Shown in pieces: positions 51,350-60,027 of a stretch of 64,000 nucleotides of DNA. Each line of letters begins with the position of its first letter. The stretch's first letter is position 1. The notes under the pieces are model-generated. The model was not told the origin of the DNA. It searched no databases and was given only the letters and a program-made list of their open reading frames with translations. The position numbers were made by a program, and so were the translations under genes. The stretch lies in contig JBDHVW010000036.1 in the NCBI GenBank assembly GCA_039809865.1, forward strand, positions 7,501 through 71,500. Direction: 5' to 3'. Source of the stretch: QWHO01 sp039809865 (GTDB lineage: Bacteria; Vulcanimicrobiota; Xenobia; Xenobiales; QWHO01).

Positions 51350-52251
51350 AGCGTGACCCCGCTGCCGTCCACGTCGTAGGAGTCGCCCTCGCGGGCCACC
51401 AGCAGGCGGAAATCCGCCCCCTCCAGGTTGCGCTGGTGTTTTTGCAGCAGCCCCGCCAGCTCCTCATCGGTGCGCTCGGGGTTGTGGTGGAACATGAACA
51501 GGTTCTTGGCCCCCGCGTAGCGCGTCACCTCGATGCCGTCCTCGGCGGTGGAATGGCCCCAGTGCTTGCGCTGGGCATACCACTCGGGCGTGAAGAAGGT
51601 GTCGTAGATGACGAAGTCGGCCTGGTTGGCGAGCTTGAGCTGGTTCTCGTAAAGCTCGCGCAGCCAGTGGCTCTCGCGGCCGTCGGGCAGCCCCTCGGCC
51701 AGCAGCAGGTCGCGCGACGGCGCCACGTCGCTCACGTAGGCGATGACCCCGTCGTCGGCCTCGATCCGGAAGCCGCAGGTGATGCCGGGGTGGTTGAGCC
51801 GGTAGTTGTGGATGACGAACGGCCCGATCTCCAGCCGGTCGCCGTCGCCCAGGTCGTGGAATTTCAGGGGAGCGCGCAGCCGCTCGAAGGGTAGTGAGGT
51901 AAAGGGCTGCTCCTGCTGGCCGTTGAGCAGGCTCTTCATGTCACCGTCGGGACGGAACAGGCTGTAGACGTCGAGCTCGAAGTTCTCGCGGTTGGCGGGG
52001 CTGAAGTGAGGGAAGCCTTGAATGTGATCCCAGTGGGCGTGGCTCACCAGCAGCGTCAGCTTCTTGACGTGGCCGTTGGTGTGCTGCTCGAGCAACTCCT
52101 GGCCGAGGCGGCGGATGCCCGTGCCCGAGTCGATGATCAGCTCGTGGCCCTGCGAGGAGATCTGGATGCAGGCAGTGTTGCCGCCGAAGGTGCGCACGTG
52201 GGGACGCGCCACCGGACACGAGCCGCGGACTCCCCAGAACTTCAGTCTCAC
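51340..52251 (-). CDS. MBL-fold metallo-hydrolase (copy 2)
   Basis: A 303-residue paralogue of the downstream gene product. MRLKFWGVRGSCPVA opens it, followed by LLVSHAHWDHIQGFPHF (HxHxDH), AYVSDVAPSRD, DFVIYDTFFTPE and WGHSTAEDGIEVTR. All metal ligands are kept. An insertion of about 30 residues (SLLNGQQEQPFTSL region) distinguishes it from copy 1, so substrate specificity may differ. It is the first gene of the two-gene unit. Confidence 0.85.
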   Translation of the reverse strand: MRLKFWGVRGSCPVARPHVRTFGGNTACIQISSQGHELIIDSGTGIRRLGQELLEQHTNGHVKKLTLLVSHAHWDHIQGFPHFSPANRENFELDVYSLFRPDGDMKSLLNGQQEQPFTSLPFERLRAPLKFHDLGDGDRLEIGPFVIHNYRLNHPGITCGFRIEADDGVIAYVSDVAPSRDLLLAEGLPDGRESHWLRELYENQLKLANQADFVIYDTFFTPEWYAQRKHWGHSTAEDGIEVTRYAGAKNLFMFHHNPERTDEELAGLLQKHQRNLEGADFRLLVAREGDSYDVDGSGVTLCE

Positions 52252-52383
52252 TGGAAACGAACATGCCGACCGGAGTCGGCCAGGACCCCGATCGAGCCGA
52301 ATGTTCTGACATCAGCCGGTTGCATCGTGCAACAGAAATCGTTCGCCCCCGACTTGAAAGAACTCCTCCTTTAGGGGTCCTTT

Positions 52384-52408
52384 ATGCTCAAGCGCAGCGC
52401 TTCAGCAT
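52384..52408. repeat. 25-nt near-perfect palindrome
   Basis: ATGCT-C-AAGCGC-A-GCGCTT-C-AGCAT forms a long hairpin with one C-C mismatch. It lies in the 210-bp space between the rhomboid stop and the MBL start (both minus strand), where GCCGAC-CGGA-GTCGGC (52265-52280) and GTTGCA-TCG-TGCAAC (52319-52333) form further hairpins. It may end the rhomboid transcript, though no T-run follows. Confidence 0.45.
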
Positions 52409-52461
52409 GGACAATCATGGCGTACGCGCGTTCTTTGACTGCGACGCCCGAGGCGCCGCAG

Positions 52462-53184
52462 TTAGAAGGGCAGCTTCCTGGCGGGGGCGTCGTCGTGCGG
52501 GAGATATTTGGCGGCCAGCACGCCCCCGGCGAAGCCGAAGAGGTGCGCCTGCCACGAGACGCCGGGCACTCCCGGGAGCATCCCCGTGAGGCTGCCGGCA
52601 AAAAGGGCAATGCTGGCGGCCGCCATGGCGAGCGACACGGGCTTGCGGTCGAAGAACCCGCGCGTCATCGCGTAGCCCATATAGCCGTAGACCACGCCGC
52701 TGGCTCCCACCACCGGGGCAGGGCTGGTGAGCCAGACCCCCAGGCCGCTGGCCAGCGCGCTGAGCGCGGTCACTTCAGCAAACTTCTTGGGGCTTTGCAG
52801 GGCGATCATGCCGCCCACCATGCCGATCCCGATGGCGTTGTTCACGAAATGGCTCATGTTGGCGTGCAACAGAGGCGCGGTCACGATCTCGCCCAGACCT
52901 TCGAGCGTGCGCGGATGCAGCGCAAAGGCGTTCAGGCTGTGGCCCATGGCGCTGTTGACCACCTCGATCGCGCCCAGTGTGCCGATCATACCCACCGGGC
53001 CGCTGAGACGCCCGGCGAAACTGGTGCCGCTCGCCAGGCCGGTCTTAGCCAGACCGGGACCGAGCGAGGCCAGGGCCTGGATATCGGCCTGGTCCTGTGG
53101 CTCCTCGAGGGCCGACGTTTCTTTCGGGCGCGCCGCCGCGTGAGGCGAGTTGAGACGCGGCGGCTGGAACGGTGTGATCACCAT
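52462..53184 (-). CDS. rhomboid-family intramembrane serine protease
   Basis: A 240-residue membrane protein. After an N-terminal soluble stretch of about 60 residues come six hydrophobic helices. Catalytic residues are visible: Ser in VVGASGVVYGYMGYA and His in SWQAHLFGFAGGVLAA. The HANMSHFVNNAIGIG segment is the conserved loop/TM2 of rhomboids. Rhomboids cleave TM substrates within the membrane. It is a single gene; the substrate is not evident. Confidence 0.9.
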   Translation of the reverse strand: MVITPFQPPRLNSPHAAARPKETSALEEPQDQADIQALASLGPGLAKTGLASGTSFAGRLSGPVGMIGTLGAIEVVNSAMGHSLNAFALHPRTLEGLGEIVTAPLLHANMSHFVNNAIGIGMVGGMIALQSPKKFAEVTALSALASGLGVWLTSPAPVVGASGVVYGYMGYAMTRGFFDRKPVSLAMAAASIALFAGSLTGMLPGVPGVSWQAHLFGFAGGVLAAKYLPHDDAPARKLPF

Positions 53185-53221
53185 AGCGCTCCCAGGCTAA
53201 CAGCGGGCCCGGAAAAAAAGC

Positions 53222-55225
53222 TTATTTCTTGGCCGGGGCCGCCTTCCACGTCAGGGTAATCGTTCGCTCGCCACTGGTGGCTGTCTGCGAGCCGGCCAGC
53301 ACGTTCAGGTTGCCGTCCAGGGGCAGGTCGATGGGCATGTTGGGGCCCGCGGGGAAGAGCAGCGGAGTGGCGAGCAGGGCAGGCTCCTGGGTGGTGCCGC
53401 CCTGCTCGTCGGTGGCCGTGATGCCCTGGTTGAAGCCACCCGACATGAAGAGCCGCAGGCTCGAGCTGCCCGGACCGAGGGCCATGATCGTGTAGCACTG
53501 GCCATCCGCGCCCGGGGTGAAATCGGTCACGAACAGCAGCGAGCCGGTCACGCTGGTGCTCCAGGTGGTCGTGCTCATGCCATTGACCAGCGTGCCTCCC
53601 GCGCTCAGGAACGCGGTCGAGGAGGCTTGCGCCGTGGGGCTGCCCAAAAGGCCCGGGGCCAACTCGGGCGCGAAAACCTTCAAAACGATATCATAGCTGT
53701 AATGCAGGCTGCCGGAGAGGGTCTCCGTGAAATTCATCTCGATGGACCACGCCACGCCCGGGCCCGCATCTACGTGCACGACCTTCAGGTTGCTTGGATG
53801 GTCCAGCGCCGTGACCCTGACCTTACTCCCGTCGGTCACATCCTGGCCGGAGCAGGTGATCGTCCCGCTGCTCCAACTGGTGACCGTCAATTCGGTGCCG
53901 TTCTCCAGCGTGACCTTGCGGTTCCCTTCCCCCGGGTCATCGCCAAAGTTGCCTGTCAGCGTCAGCACCGAGCTGGCCGCCTCGGCCGTCTCGATCCAGG
54001 GGGTCAAGAGTCCTGTCCCCTGGACCGCGAGCGTAGAAATGATGGTGTTCCGTCCGTGGGCAGCCACGATCTGCGACGTGCCGAGCTGATAGGGGTGTCT
54101 GGCCGAGTCGGTCCCGGCCGGAAGCTTGTCCCGGCCGGTTTGGCTCAAAAAGCTGAGGACGCTCTGAAAGTCATTGGCGGGCGGGTCCTCGGGGTCGTAG
54201 AGACCGAGGGTGCCGGCCGACAGCGCCACGTCGAAAAAGGCTTCGGTGGTTGGGAAGGCGTCCTGGCACGAAATCTCGTCGCCACCTTTCCACCCCACGT
54301 AGGTGCCCGGATTGAGGCTCTCGCGCAGCTTCGGATCGTTGGCGCTGCCGCAGGCCATCATCATCACCAGGGAGCGCTCATTCATGGCGACGTACTTGCT
54401 CAGCCATCCGGAGGTGATGGCGTAAGTCGGCGTGAGCTGCACCAGGTGCTCCACGCTGAGGCCCGGGACCCTGCCCTTGAGAACCTGGCCCACCACGGTG
54501 TCTCCCCGCAGGAGGATCTTGGCCTTCACGTCCGGGTCCGAGCCGTTCTCGACCGTCGGATCGTTCGTGAACGGGATCGTCAGCAACAGATTGGAGGCGT
54601 TGCCGGCCGAGTGCCCGCACCACACCAGCACGTCGACCGAGGAGAACGATTTGCGGAAGGCGTCGTAGCTCGCGAAGCTGGGTCCATTCAAGGTATAGCC
54701 TTTGGACGTCAGCATATTGGCGATCCGCCCCAGCGTGTCGCTGGCACCGTTGCGCAGGTCGCCCAGGGTCACGTTGGCGATGTTGTCAGCAAAAGCGTTC
54801 ACGAGGAAGCAACGCTTCCCGTCCACGAACTGCGCCGGCTGCCCTTCGTCCTGGAGAGGCTGGAGCGCCTCGCGCGCTTTGAACAGGTTGTCGTCCGGCT
54901 CGGGCCCGTCGAAGTAGGCCAGGTTGTTCATCACGTAGTAGAGCTCGCCGTCGGGGAACTCCGCCAGGATGAGCCCTGGCAGCACCTGCACCTGGCTGAA
55001 GATCGCCTGGCCGCGCATGTAAGCCGCCAGCGCCTCGTTGTCATCCGAGGGGCTCTCGTGCGCAAGCGTGTCGAAGGTCGCTCGCACCGCCTCGCGGGCC
55101 GCTAACTTCTGGGCTTCCAGGTCCGAGCCGGGGGAGAGCGGCGGCCCCAGCGAAACGACCTCCGCGCCCCCGCAGCCCCAGAATAGAGTCGCGAGCACCA
55201 AAATCAGGCTGAACCAGGCACGCAT
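53222..55225 (-). CDS. lipoprotein with caspase-like (clan CD) domain and C-terminal beta domains
   Basis: A 667-residue protein with a lipoprotein signal (LVLATLFWGCGG; Cys18). In the N-terminal half, SVDVLVWCGHSAGN (His205) and SLVMMMACGSANDP (Cys292) look like the two catalytic strands of the caspase/CHAT/C25 fold: a hydrophobic strand ending in GH, and a hydrophobic strand ending in AC. The C-terminal 300 residues are beta-rich, with an IPT-like stretch (GTELTVTSWSSGTITCSGQD). It may be a surface-anchored cysteine peptidase. The longer open frame upstream is noise; ATG 55225 begins the signal peptide. Confidence 0.65.
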   Translation of the reverse strand: MRAWFSLILVLATLFWGCGGAEVVSLGPPLSPGSDLEAQKLAAREAVRATFDTLAHESPSDDNEALAAYMRGQAIFSQVQVLPGLILAEFPDGELYYVMNNLAYFDGPEPDDNLFKAREALQPLQDEGQPAQFVDGKRCFLVNAFADNIANVTLGDLRNGASDTLGRIANMLTSKGYTLNGPSFASYDAFRKSFSSVDVLVWCGHSAGNASNLLLTIPFTNDPTVENGSDPDVKAKILLRGDTVVGQVLKGRVPGLSVEHLVQLTPTYAITSGWLSKYVAMNERSLVMMMACGSANDPKLRESLNPGTYVGWKGGDEISCQDAFPTTEAFFDVALSAGTLGLYDPEDPPANDFQSVLSFLSQTGRDKLPAGTDSARHPYQLGTSQIVAAHGRNTIISTLAVQGTGLLTPWIETAEAASSVLTLTGNFGDDPGEGNRKVTLENGTELTVTSWSSGTITCSGQDVTDGSKVRVTALDHPSNLKVVHVDAGPGVAWSIEMNFTETLSGSLHYSYDIVLKVFAPELAPGLLGSPTAQASSTAFLSAGGTLVNGMSTTTWSTSVTGSLLFVTDFTPGADGQCYTIMALGPGSSSLRLFMSGGFNQGITATDEQGGTTQEPALLATPLLFPAGPNMPIDLPLDGNLNVLAGSQTATSGERTITLTWKAAPAKK

Positions 55226-55251
55226 CCGCACCAAACCCCCACGATTCGAAA

Positions 55252-56925
55252 TTAAGCGACCACTTCCGCCCGGTAGAATGCCCGGCCGCTCGAGGTCACG
55301 CGCACCTCGACCTGCTTGCCGAGCTTGTCGCCGCCCGAGACCACCTCGATGAGATTGCCATCGATGACGGCCAGCGCGCTCTGGAGGTTGGACCCGAAGT
55401 TGTCCTCCAGCCGCACCTGGGCTTTGCGGCCCTGGGTGAGGGGGTGGATCTTCGTCTTCAGGTCGTCGGAGCGGCCCGAGGTGATGTCGAAGTGCTCCAA
55501 GTGGAAGTCGCGGTCCACGCGCACGTAAACGGTCTTGCCGGTGTCGCGCTCGAGGCCCTCGACCTCCTCGCCGTCGGGGCCCACCAGCACCACGCCCACG
55601 CGCGGATTGACGGTAACCAGCATGGCCTCGTTGCGCGAGGACTGCGCCTGGCGCAGCAACTCGCGGCGCGCGCGCAGGGCGACCGTCTCCACGGACAGCA
55701 CGCGGCCTCGGCCCGAGCAGTAGCTGCACGTCTCGCGCAGCACCGAGTCGAGATCCTTGCCCTCACGCTTGCGCGTCAGCTGCACCAGGCCGAGCTCCGT
55801 CATGCCCACCAGGTGGGTGCGGGTGCGGTCCTTCTTGAGCTCCTCGGTCAGCGCCTCGAGCACCTTGCGGCGGTCGGAGGAGGCGTCCATGTCGATGAAG
55901 TCGACGATGATGATGCCGCCCATGTCGCGCAGCCGGAGCTGCCGGCAGATCTCGCGGCAGGCCTCCATGTTGGTCTTGAAGATGGTGTCCGCCAGGCTGG
56001 TCTTGCCGGTGAACTTACCCGTGTTGACGTCGATGACCCAGAGGGCCTCGGTGCGCTCCACGATGAGGTAGCCGCCCGAGTCGAGCCAGACCTTGCGCTT
56101 GAGCGCTTTGTCGATCTCGCTCTCGATGGGGTGGAACTCGAACAGCGGGCGCGTGTCGGTGTAGAGGTGCACGCGGCTCAACAGGTTGGGAGCCGTCAGC
56201 TCGAGCTTCTCGCGGATCTTGGCGAAATGCGAGGGGTTGTCGATGATCAGGCGATGCACGTCGCTGGTGAAGACGTCGCGCAGGATCTTGTCCACCAGCG
56301 CCAGCTCCTGGTGCACCAGCGCGGGGGCGCGGCGGCGGCGGGCGACGCCCTGGACCTTGTTCCAGGTGCGCACCAGGAAGTCCACGTCGCGCTGAAGCTC
56401 GTCGTCGGTGCGGCCGGAGGCGGCCGTGCGCACGATCAGGCCCATCCCCTCGGGGCGCAGCTTGTCGGCCAGCTGCCGCAGGCGGTTGCGCTCGGCCTCG
56501 CTCTCGACGCGGCGCGAGATGCCGATGTACTGGGCGCTCGGGATGAGCACCACGTAGCGGCCCGGCAGCGTCACGTAAGTGGTGACGCGGGCCCCCTTGG
56601 TGCCCACGGCCTCCTTGACCACCTGCACCAGCGTCTCCTGATTGACTTTCAGGATGTCGTTGATGGACAGGTTCTTCATGCTTTCGTCGGCCTCGTCGCC
56701 CAGATGGGCCACGGCGTCGTCGGCGCACAGGAACGCGTTGCGCTCCACACCGATGTCTACGAAGGCGGCGTTCATGCCGGGCAGAACGTTGGCCACGCGG
56801 GCTTTGTAGATGCTGCCCACCTGCCGCTCCTCGCGAGCTATCAGGATTTCTGCGACCTGACCGTCTTCCAGGACCGCTCCGCGGCCCTCCCGCTCGTCGA
56901 TACTGATGAGAATCTCTCTGTACAT
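55252..56925 (-). CDS. rng: ribonuclease G/E
   Basis: A 557-residue endoribonuclease of the RNase E/G family, which starts turnover of mRNA and processes rRNA 5' ends. Residues 35-125 form the S1 domain (GSIYKARVANVLPGMNAAFVDIG). The 5'-sensor/RNase H part follows, with GLIVRTAAS. The catalytic aspartates lie in GGIIIVDFIDMDASSDRRKV and its surroundings, and the zinc-link is CSYCSGRG. The C-terminal end has no long RNase E-type scaffold region. It is divergent from the beta-lactamase-like gene. Confidence 0.95.
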   Translation of the reverse strand: MYREILISIDEREGRGAVLEDGQVAEILIAREERQVGSIYKARVANVLPGMNAAFVDIGVERNAFLCADDAVAHLGDEADESMKNLSINDILKVNQETLVQVVKEAVGTKGARVTTYVTLPGRYVVLIPSAQYIGISRRVESEAERNRLRQLADKLRPEGMGLIVRTAASGRTDDELQRDVDFLVRTWNKVQGVARRRRAPALVHQELALVDKILRDVFTSDVHRLIIDNPSHFAKIREKLELTAPNLLSRVHLYTDTRPLFEFHPIESEIDKALKRKVWLDSGGYLIVERTEALWVIDVNTGKFTGKTSLADTIFKTNMEACREICRQLRLRDMGGIIIVDFIDMDASSDRRKVLEALTEELKKDRTRTHLVGMTELGLVQLTRKREGKDLDSVLRETCSYCSGRGRVLSVETVALRARRELLRQAQSSRNEAMLVTVNPRVGVVLVGPDGEEVEGLERDTGKTVYVRVDRDFHLEHFDITSGRSDDLKTKIHPLTQGRKAQVRLEDNFGSNLQSALAVIDGNLIEVVSGGDKLGKQVEVRVTSSGRAFYRAEVVA

Positions 56926-57020
56926 GGGATCTTTCTATCTATGAAACTTTGGCGGGGAGCATTATAACGAAAACCGGGTTGGGAAGGAAGGGGGTAGGCC
57001 CCCGGTGCATCCTCAGGGCG

Positions 57021-57902
57021 ATGCGGTGGCTCATTTCGTGCGCGATTTTCCTCACGGCCTGCTCGGCGCCCCCGCCTCCGACCCCGACGGCGAGTAAGAC
57101 CCCGACCCCGGTGGCGAGCCCGACGGTGGACCACCTCACTTCACAGGTCCTGCAGGTCGGTTACGTCCTCGAGGTGCCACAGGGCGCGAGGCGTGCCGCG
57201 GTGCTCTTTCAGGCCGTGGGCAGCGATGAGATCCTGTTCGAAGGCTCGACCGAGCCCTTCGAGGCCGCCAGCCTGGTCAAGCTCCCCATTCTGGCCGAGC
57301 TCTACCGCCGCGCCGAGGCCGGAGAGCTGAAGCTCAGCGACAAGATGGTCTTCGAGGAGCGCTTCCGCGTGGGCGGCTCCGGCGACCTCCAGAAGGAGCC
57401 CGCAGGCAAGTCCTACACGCTCGAGGAGCTGGGCACGCTCATGATCACCGTCAGCGACAACGTGGCCACCGACATGCTGCTGGAAAAGCTCGGAATGGCC
57501 GCGGTCGAAATCGAGGCCCACAACCTCGGCATGAAAGACACCACGGTGCGCCGCACCATCTACGACTTCGCCGCCATCGACCAGGGCCGCGACAACGTCG
57601 TCAGCGCGCGCGACATGGCGGCTTTCTTCAGTCTGCTCGACAAGCTCCCGGGCGGCCCTCAAATGCGCAAGATCCTCACCGAGCAGAAGCGCAACGAGAT
57701 GATCCCCGCCGGGCTGCCGAAGGGCACGAAGGTGGCCCACAAGTCCGGCGAGCTGACGGGGATTCTGCACGACTGCGGCATCGTATCCACGCCTCACGGC
57801 GATTATATTTTGGTGCTGATGGGGGAGTGGGACGACCGGGAACAAGGGGTGGCGGCCTGGAAGAAGCTCTCAGCCGACGTCTACAAAGCGTTCAACCGTT
57901 GA
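57021..57902 (+). CDS. class A beta-lactamase-like serine hydrolase (lipoprotein)
   Basis: A 293-residue lipoprotein (ISCAIFLTACSA; Cys14) with a Pro/Thr-rich linker and a serine penicillin-binding-fold domain. Active-site motifs are SLVK (Ser84, Lys87), SDN (145-147) and KSG (241-243). Together these match the class A/PBP4-like beta-lactamase group. It may be a true beta-lactamase or a peptidoglycan-acting hydrolase; a class A omega-loop Glu166 motif is not clear. Start ATG 57021 gives the clean lipoprotein signal; an earlier frame would spoil it. Confidence 0.83.
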   Translation: MRWLISCAIFLTACSAPPPPTPTASKTPTPVASPTVDHLTSQVLQVGYVLEVPQGARRAAVLFQAVGSDEILFEGSTEPFEAASLVKLPILAELYRRAEAGELKLSDKMVFEERFRVGGSGDLQKEPAGKSYTLEELGTLMITVSDNVATDMLLEKLGMAAVEIEAHNLGMKDTTVRRTIYDFAAIDQGRDNVVSARDMAAFFSLLDKLPGGPQMRKILTEQKRNEMIPAGLPKGTKVAHKSGELTGILHDCGIVSTPHGDYILVLMGEWDDREQGVAAWKKLSADVYKAFNR

Positions 57903-57943
57903 CACGGGTGGACGCGATACCTATACTCGTTCGGTTATAGCTT

Positions 57944-59290
57944 ATGTTCGAATCACTCAGCGATAAAATCAGCAGTGCGTTCAAGAGGCTCCGCAACCGC
58001 GGCAAGCTGACCGAACAAGACGTCATGGACACCCTGCGCGAGGTGCGCGTGGCCCTGCTCGAGGCCGACGTCAGCCTGCCCGTGGTGAAAGAGTTCGTCG
58101 CCAAGATCAAGGCCAAGGCCGTGGGCGAGGAGCTGTGGAAGCAACTGACCGCCGGCCAGCTGGTCGTGAAGCACGTCCGCGACGGACTGGTCGAGCTGCT
58201 GGGGGGCGAGGCCGCCGGCCTCAACATGGCCACCACCCCGCCCACCACCATCCTGATGATGGGCCTGCACGGTGCCGGTAAGACGACCACCACCGGCAAG
58301 CTGGGCCTGATGCTCAAGAACAAGGGCCACCGCCCGCTGCTGGTCGCCACCGACGTCTACCGCCCGGCCGCCATCCAGCAACTGCAGACGCTGGGCAAGC
58401 AGCTCGACATCTCGGTGTTCGAGATGGGCAACGCCGCCAACCCGGTGGAGATCGCCCAGGAAGCTCTCAAGTACGCCCGCCAGCACGCCCACGACGTGGT
58501 CATCGTCGACACCGCGGGCCGCCTGCACATCGACGACGGCTTGATGGACGAGCTAAAGAAGACCAGCGAGACGGTCAATCCTCAGGAGCGCCTCCTGGTG
58601 GTGGACGCGATGACCGGTCAGGACGCGGTCAACATCGCCAAGACCTTCAACGAGCAACTGGGCGTGACCGGCATCGTGATGACCAAGCTCGACGGCGACG
58701 CCCGCGGCGGCGCTGCCCTGAGCGTGAAGCAGATGGCCGGGGCGCCCATCAAGTTCATCGGCGTGGGCGAGAAGCTGGGGGCGCTGGAGCCCTTCCACCC
58801 CGACCGCATGGCGGGCCGGATTCTCGGAATGGGCGACGTGCTGTCGCTGATCGAGAAGGCCGAAGCGGCCATGGACGAAGACACGGCCGCCAACCTCGAG
58901 AAAAAACTTCGCTCCAAGACGTTCAACCTCGAGGACTTCCTCGAGCAGATGCGCCAGGTCAAGAAGATGGGCCCGATGGGCGACCTGATGAAGATGATCC
59001 CCGGCATGGGCGGCATGATGAAGAACCTGCCCGCCGACGCGATGCAGCAGGGCGAGGGCGAGCTCAAGCGCATCGAGGCCATCATCTGCTCGATGACGCC
59101 CAAGGAGCGGCGCAAGCCCGACCTGCTGAACGCCTCGCGCAAGAAGCGCGTGGCCAAAGGCTCCGGCGTGGAAGTGTCGGACGTCAATCAGCTCTTGAAA
59201 AAGTTCGAGATGATCAAGAAGGTCATCGACAGCCTGGGTGGTGGCAAGATGCCGAAACGCGGCAAGTTGCCCTTCAAGCTCCCGTTTTAA
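57944..59290 (+). CDS. ffh: signal recognition particle protein Ffh (SRP54)
   Basis: A 448-residue GTPase that binds signal sequences and SRP RNA. The N domain (1-90) is followed by the G domain: GLHGAGKTTTTGKLG (P-loop), DVYRPAAIQQL, VDTAGRLHIDDGLM, TKLDGDARGGAAL. The Met-rich M domain is at the C-terminus (KMGPMGDLMKMIPGMGGMM). It leads the run ffh-rpsP-khpA-ylqD-rimM-trmD, a conserved group of secretion and ribosome-maturation genes. 34 bp separate it from rpsP. Confidence 0.97.
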   Translation: MFESLSDKISSAFKRLRNRGKLTEQDVMDTLREVRVALLEADVSLPVVKEFVAKIKAKAVGEELWKQLTAGQLVVKHVRDGLVELLGGEAAGLNMATTPPTTILMMGLHGAGKTTTTGKLGLMLKNKGHRPLLVATDVYRPAAIQQLQTLGKQLDISVFEMGNAANPVEIAQEALKYARQHAHDVVIVDTAGRLHIDDGLMDELKKTSETVNPQERLLVVDAMTGQDAVNIAKTFNEQLGVTGIVMTKLDGDARGGAALSVKQMAGAPIKFIGVGEKLGALEPFHPDRMAGRILGMGDVLSLIEKAEAAMDEDTAANLEKKLRSKTFNLEDFLEQMRQVKKMGPMGDLMKMIPGMGGMMKNLPADAMQQGEGELKRIEAIICSMTPKERRKPDLLNASRKKRVAKGSGVEVSDVNQLLKKFEMIKKVIDSLGGGKMPKRGKLPFKLPF

Positions 59291-59324
59291 CCCGACCCGA
59301 TAGCACACATACAATGGAGGAATC

Positions 59325-59648
59325 ATGGTCAGACTTCGTTTAACCCGCACGGGCAAGAAAAAGCAGCCCACCTACCGCCTGGTGGCCGCCGATCAGCACA
59401 GCCCCCGCGACGGGCGTTTCATCGAGATCCTGGGACACTACAATCCCCGGACCGAGCCCCCCACACTGATGTTCAAAGAGGATCGCGTGATCGACTGGCT
59501 CAAGAAGGGCGCCCAGCCCTCCGAGAGCGTCAAGCTGCTGCTCGTCAAAGCCGGCATCTGGAAGAACTTCGCCGGCGCCGATCCCACCTATCCGGCTCCC
59601 AAGCCGAAGCCCGCCCCCGCTCCCGAGCCCGAACCCGCCAACGCCTGA
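59325..59648 (+). CDS. rpsP: 30S ribosomal protein S16
   Basis: A 107-residue bS16 with the conserved MVRLRLTRTGKKKQPTYRLV start and the GRFIEILGHYNPR motif. The body matches S16; an extra Pro/Ala/Glu tail of about 20 residues (KPKPAPAPEPEP) extends it beyond the usual 80-90. It binds 16S rRNA and aids small-subunit assembly. An AGGAGG-like site (GGAGGAATC) precedes the ATG. Confidence 0.96.
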   Translation: MVRLRLTRTGKKKQPTYRLVAADQHSPRDGRFIEILGHYNPRTEPPTLMFKEDRVIDWLKKGAQPSESVKLLLVKAGIWKNFAGADPTYPAPKPKPAPAPEPEPANA

Positions 59649-59664
59649 TCCGGGGGTTCTTGGG

Positions 59665-59692
59665 GTCGACAGTCGACAGTTGACAGTCGACA
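59665..59692. repeat. four tandem GTCGACA heptamers
   Basis: Four 7-bp units, GTCGACA GTCGACA GTTGACA GTCGACA, in the 151-bp gap between rpsP and khpA. The third unit differs by one base. The gap also holds CGCGC-GGGA-GCGCG near 59705 and TTTTCG-GTT-CGAAAA (59753-59767). The repeat is unusual inside an otherwise tightly packed operon. Confidence 0.7.
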
Positions 59693-59799
59693 GTGGAGTG
59701 CCCCCGCGCGGGAGCGCGTGCCCGCCGCAGGCGTAGCCTGTCCGTGGTCACGTTTTCGGTTCGAAAAGAATTCAATTTCATAAGGGGAGGTCTGGCTCA

Positions 59800-60027
59800 A
59801 TGAAGGAGCTGTTGCATTTCCTGGCCCAGCAGTTGGTGGACGCGCCCGACGAGGTGGAAGTCAGTCTGGTGGAGGGCGAGCGCTCCATTATACTGGAGCT
59901 GCGGGTGGCACCCGACGACATGGGCAAAGTCATTGGCAAGCAGGGCAAGATCGCGCAGGCGATCCGCACCCTGGTGAAAGCGGCCGGTCTGCGCGAGGGC
60001 AAGCGCGTGATGGTGGAGATCCTGTAA
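59800..60027 (+). CDS. khpA: KH-domain RNA-binding protein KhpA (YlqC)
   Basis: A 75-residue protein that is a single KH domain with the GxxG loop in VIGKQGKIAQAIRTLVKAAG. KhpA binds RNA and partners with KhpB in several Gram-positive bacteria to influence cell elongation. Strong SD GGGGAGG lies before the ATG. Its stop overlaps the ylqD start by 1 nt (TAATG). Confidence 0.92.
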   Translation: MKELLHFLAQQLVDAPDEVEVSLVEGERSIILELRVAPDDMGKVIGKQGKIAQAIRTLVKAAGLREGKRVMVEIL

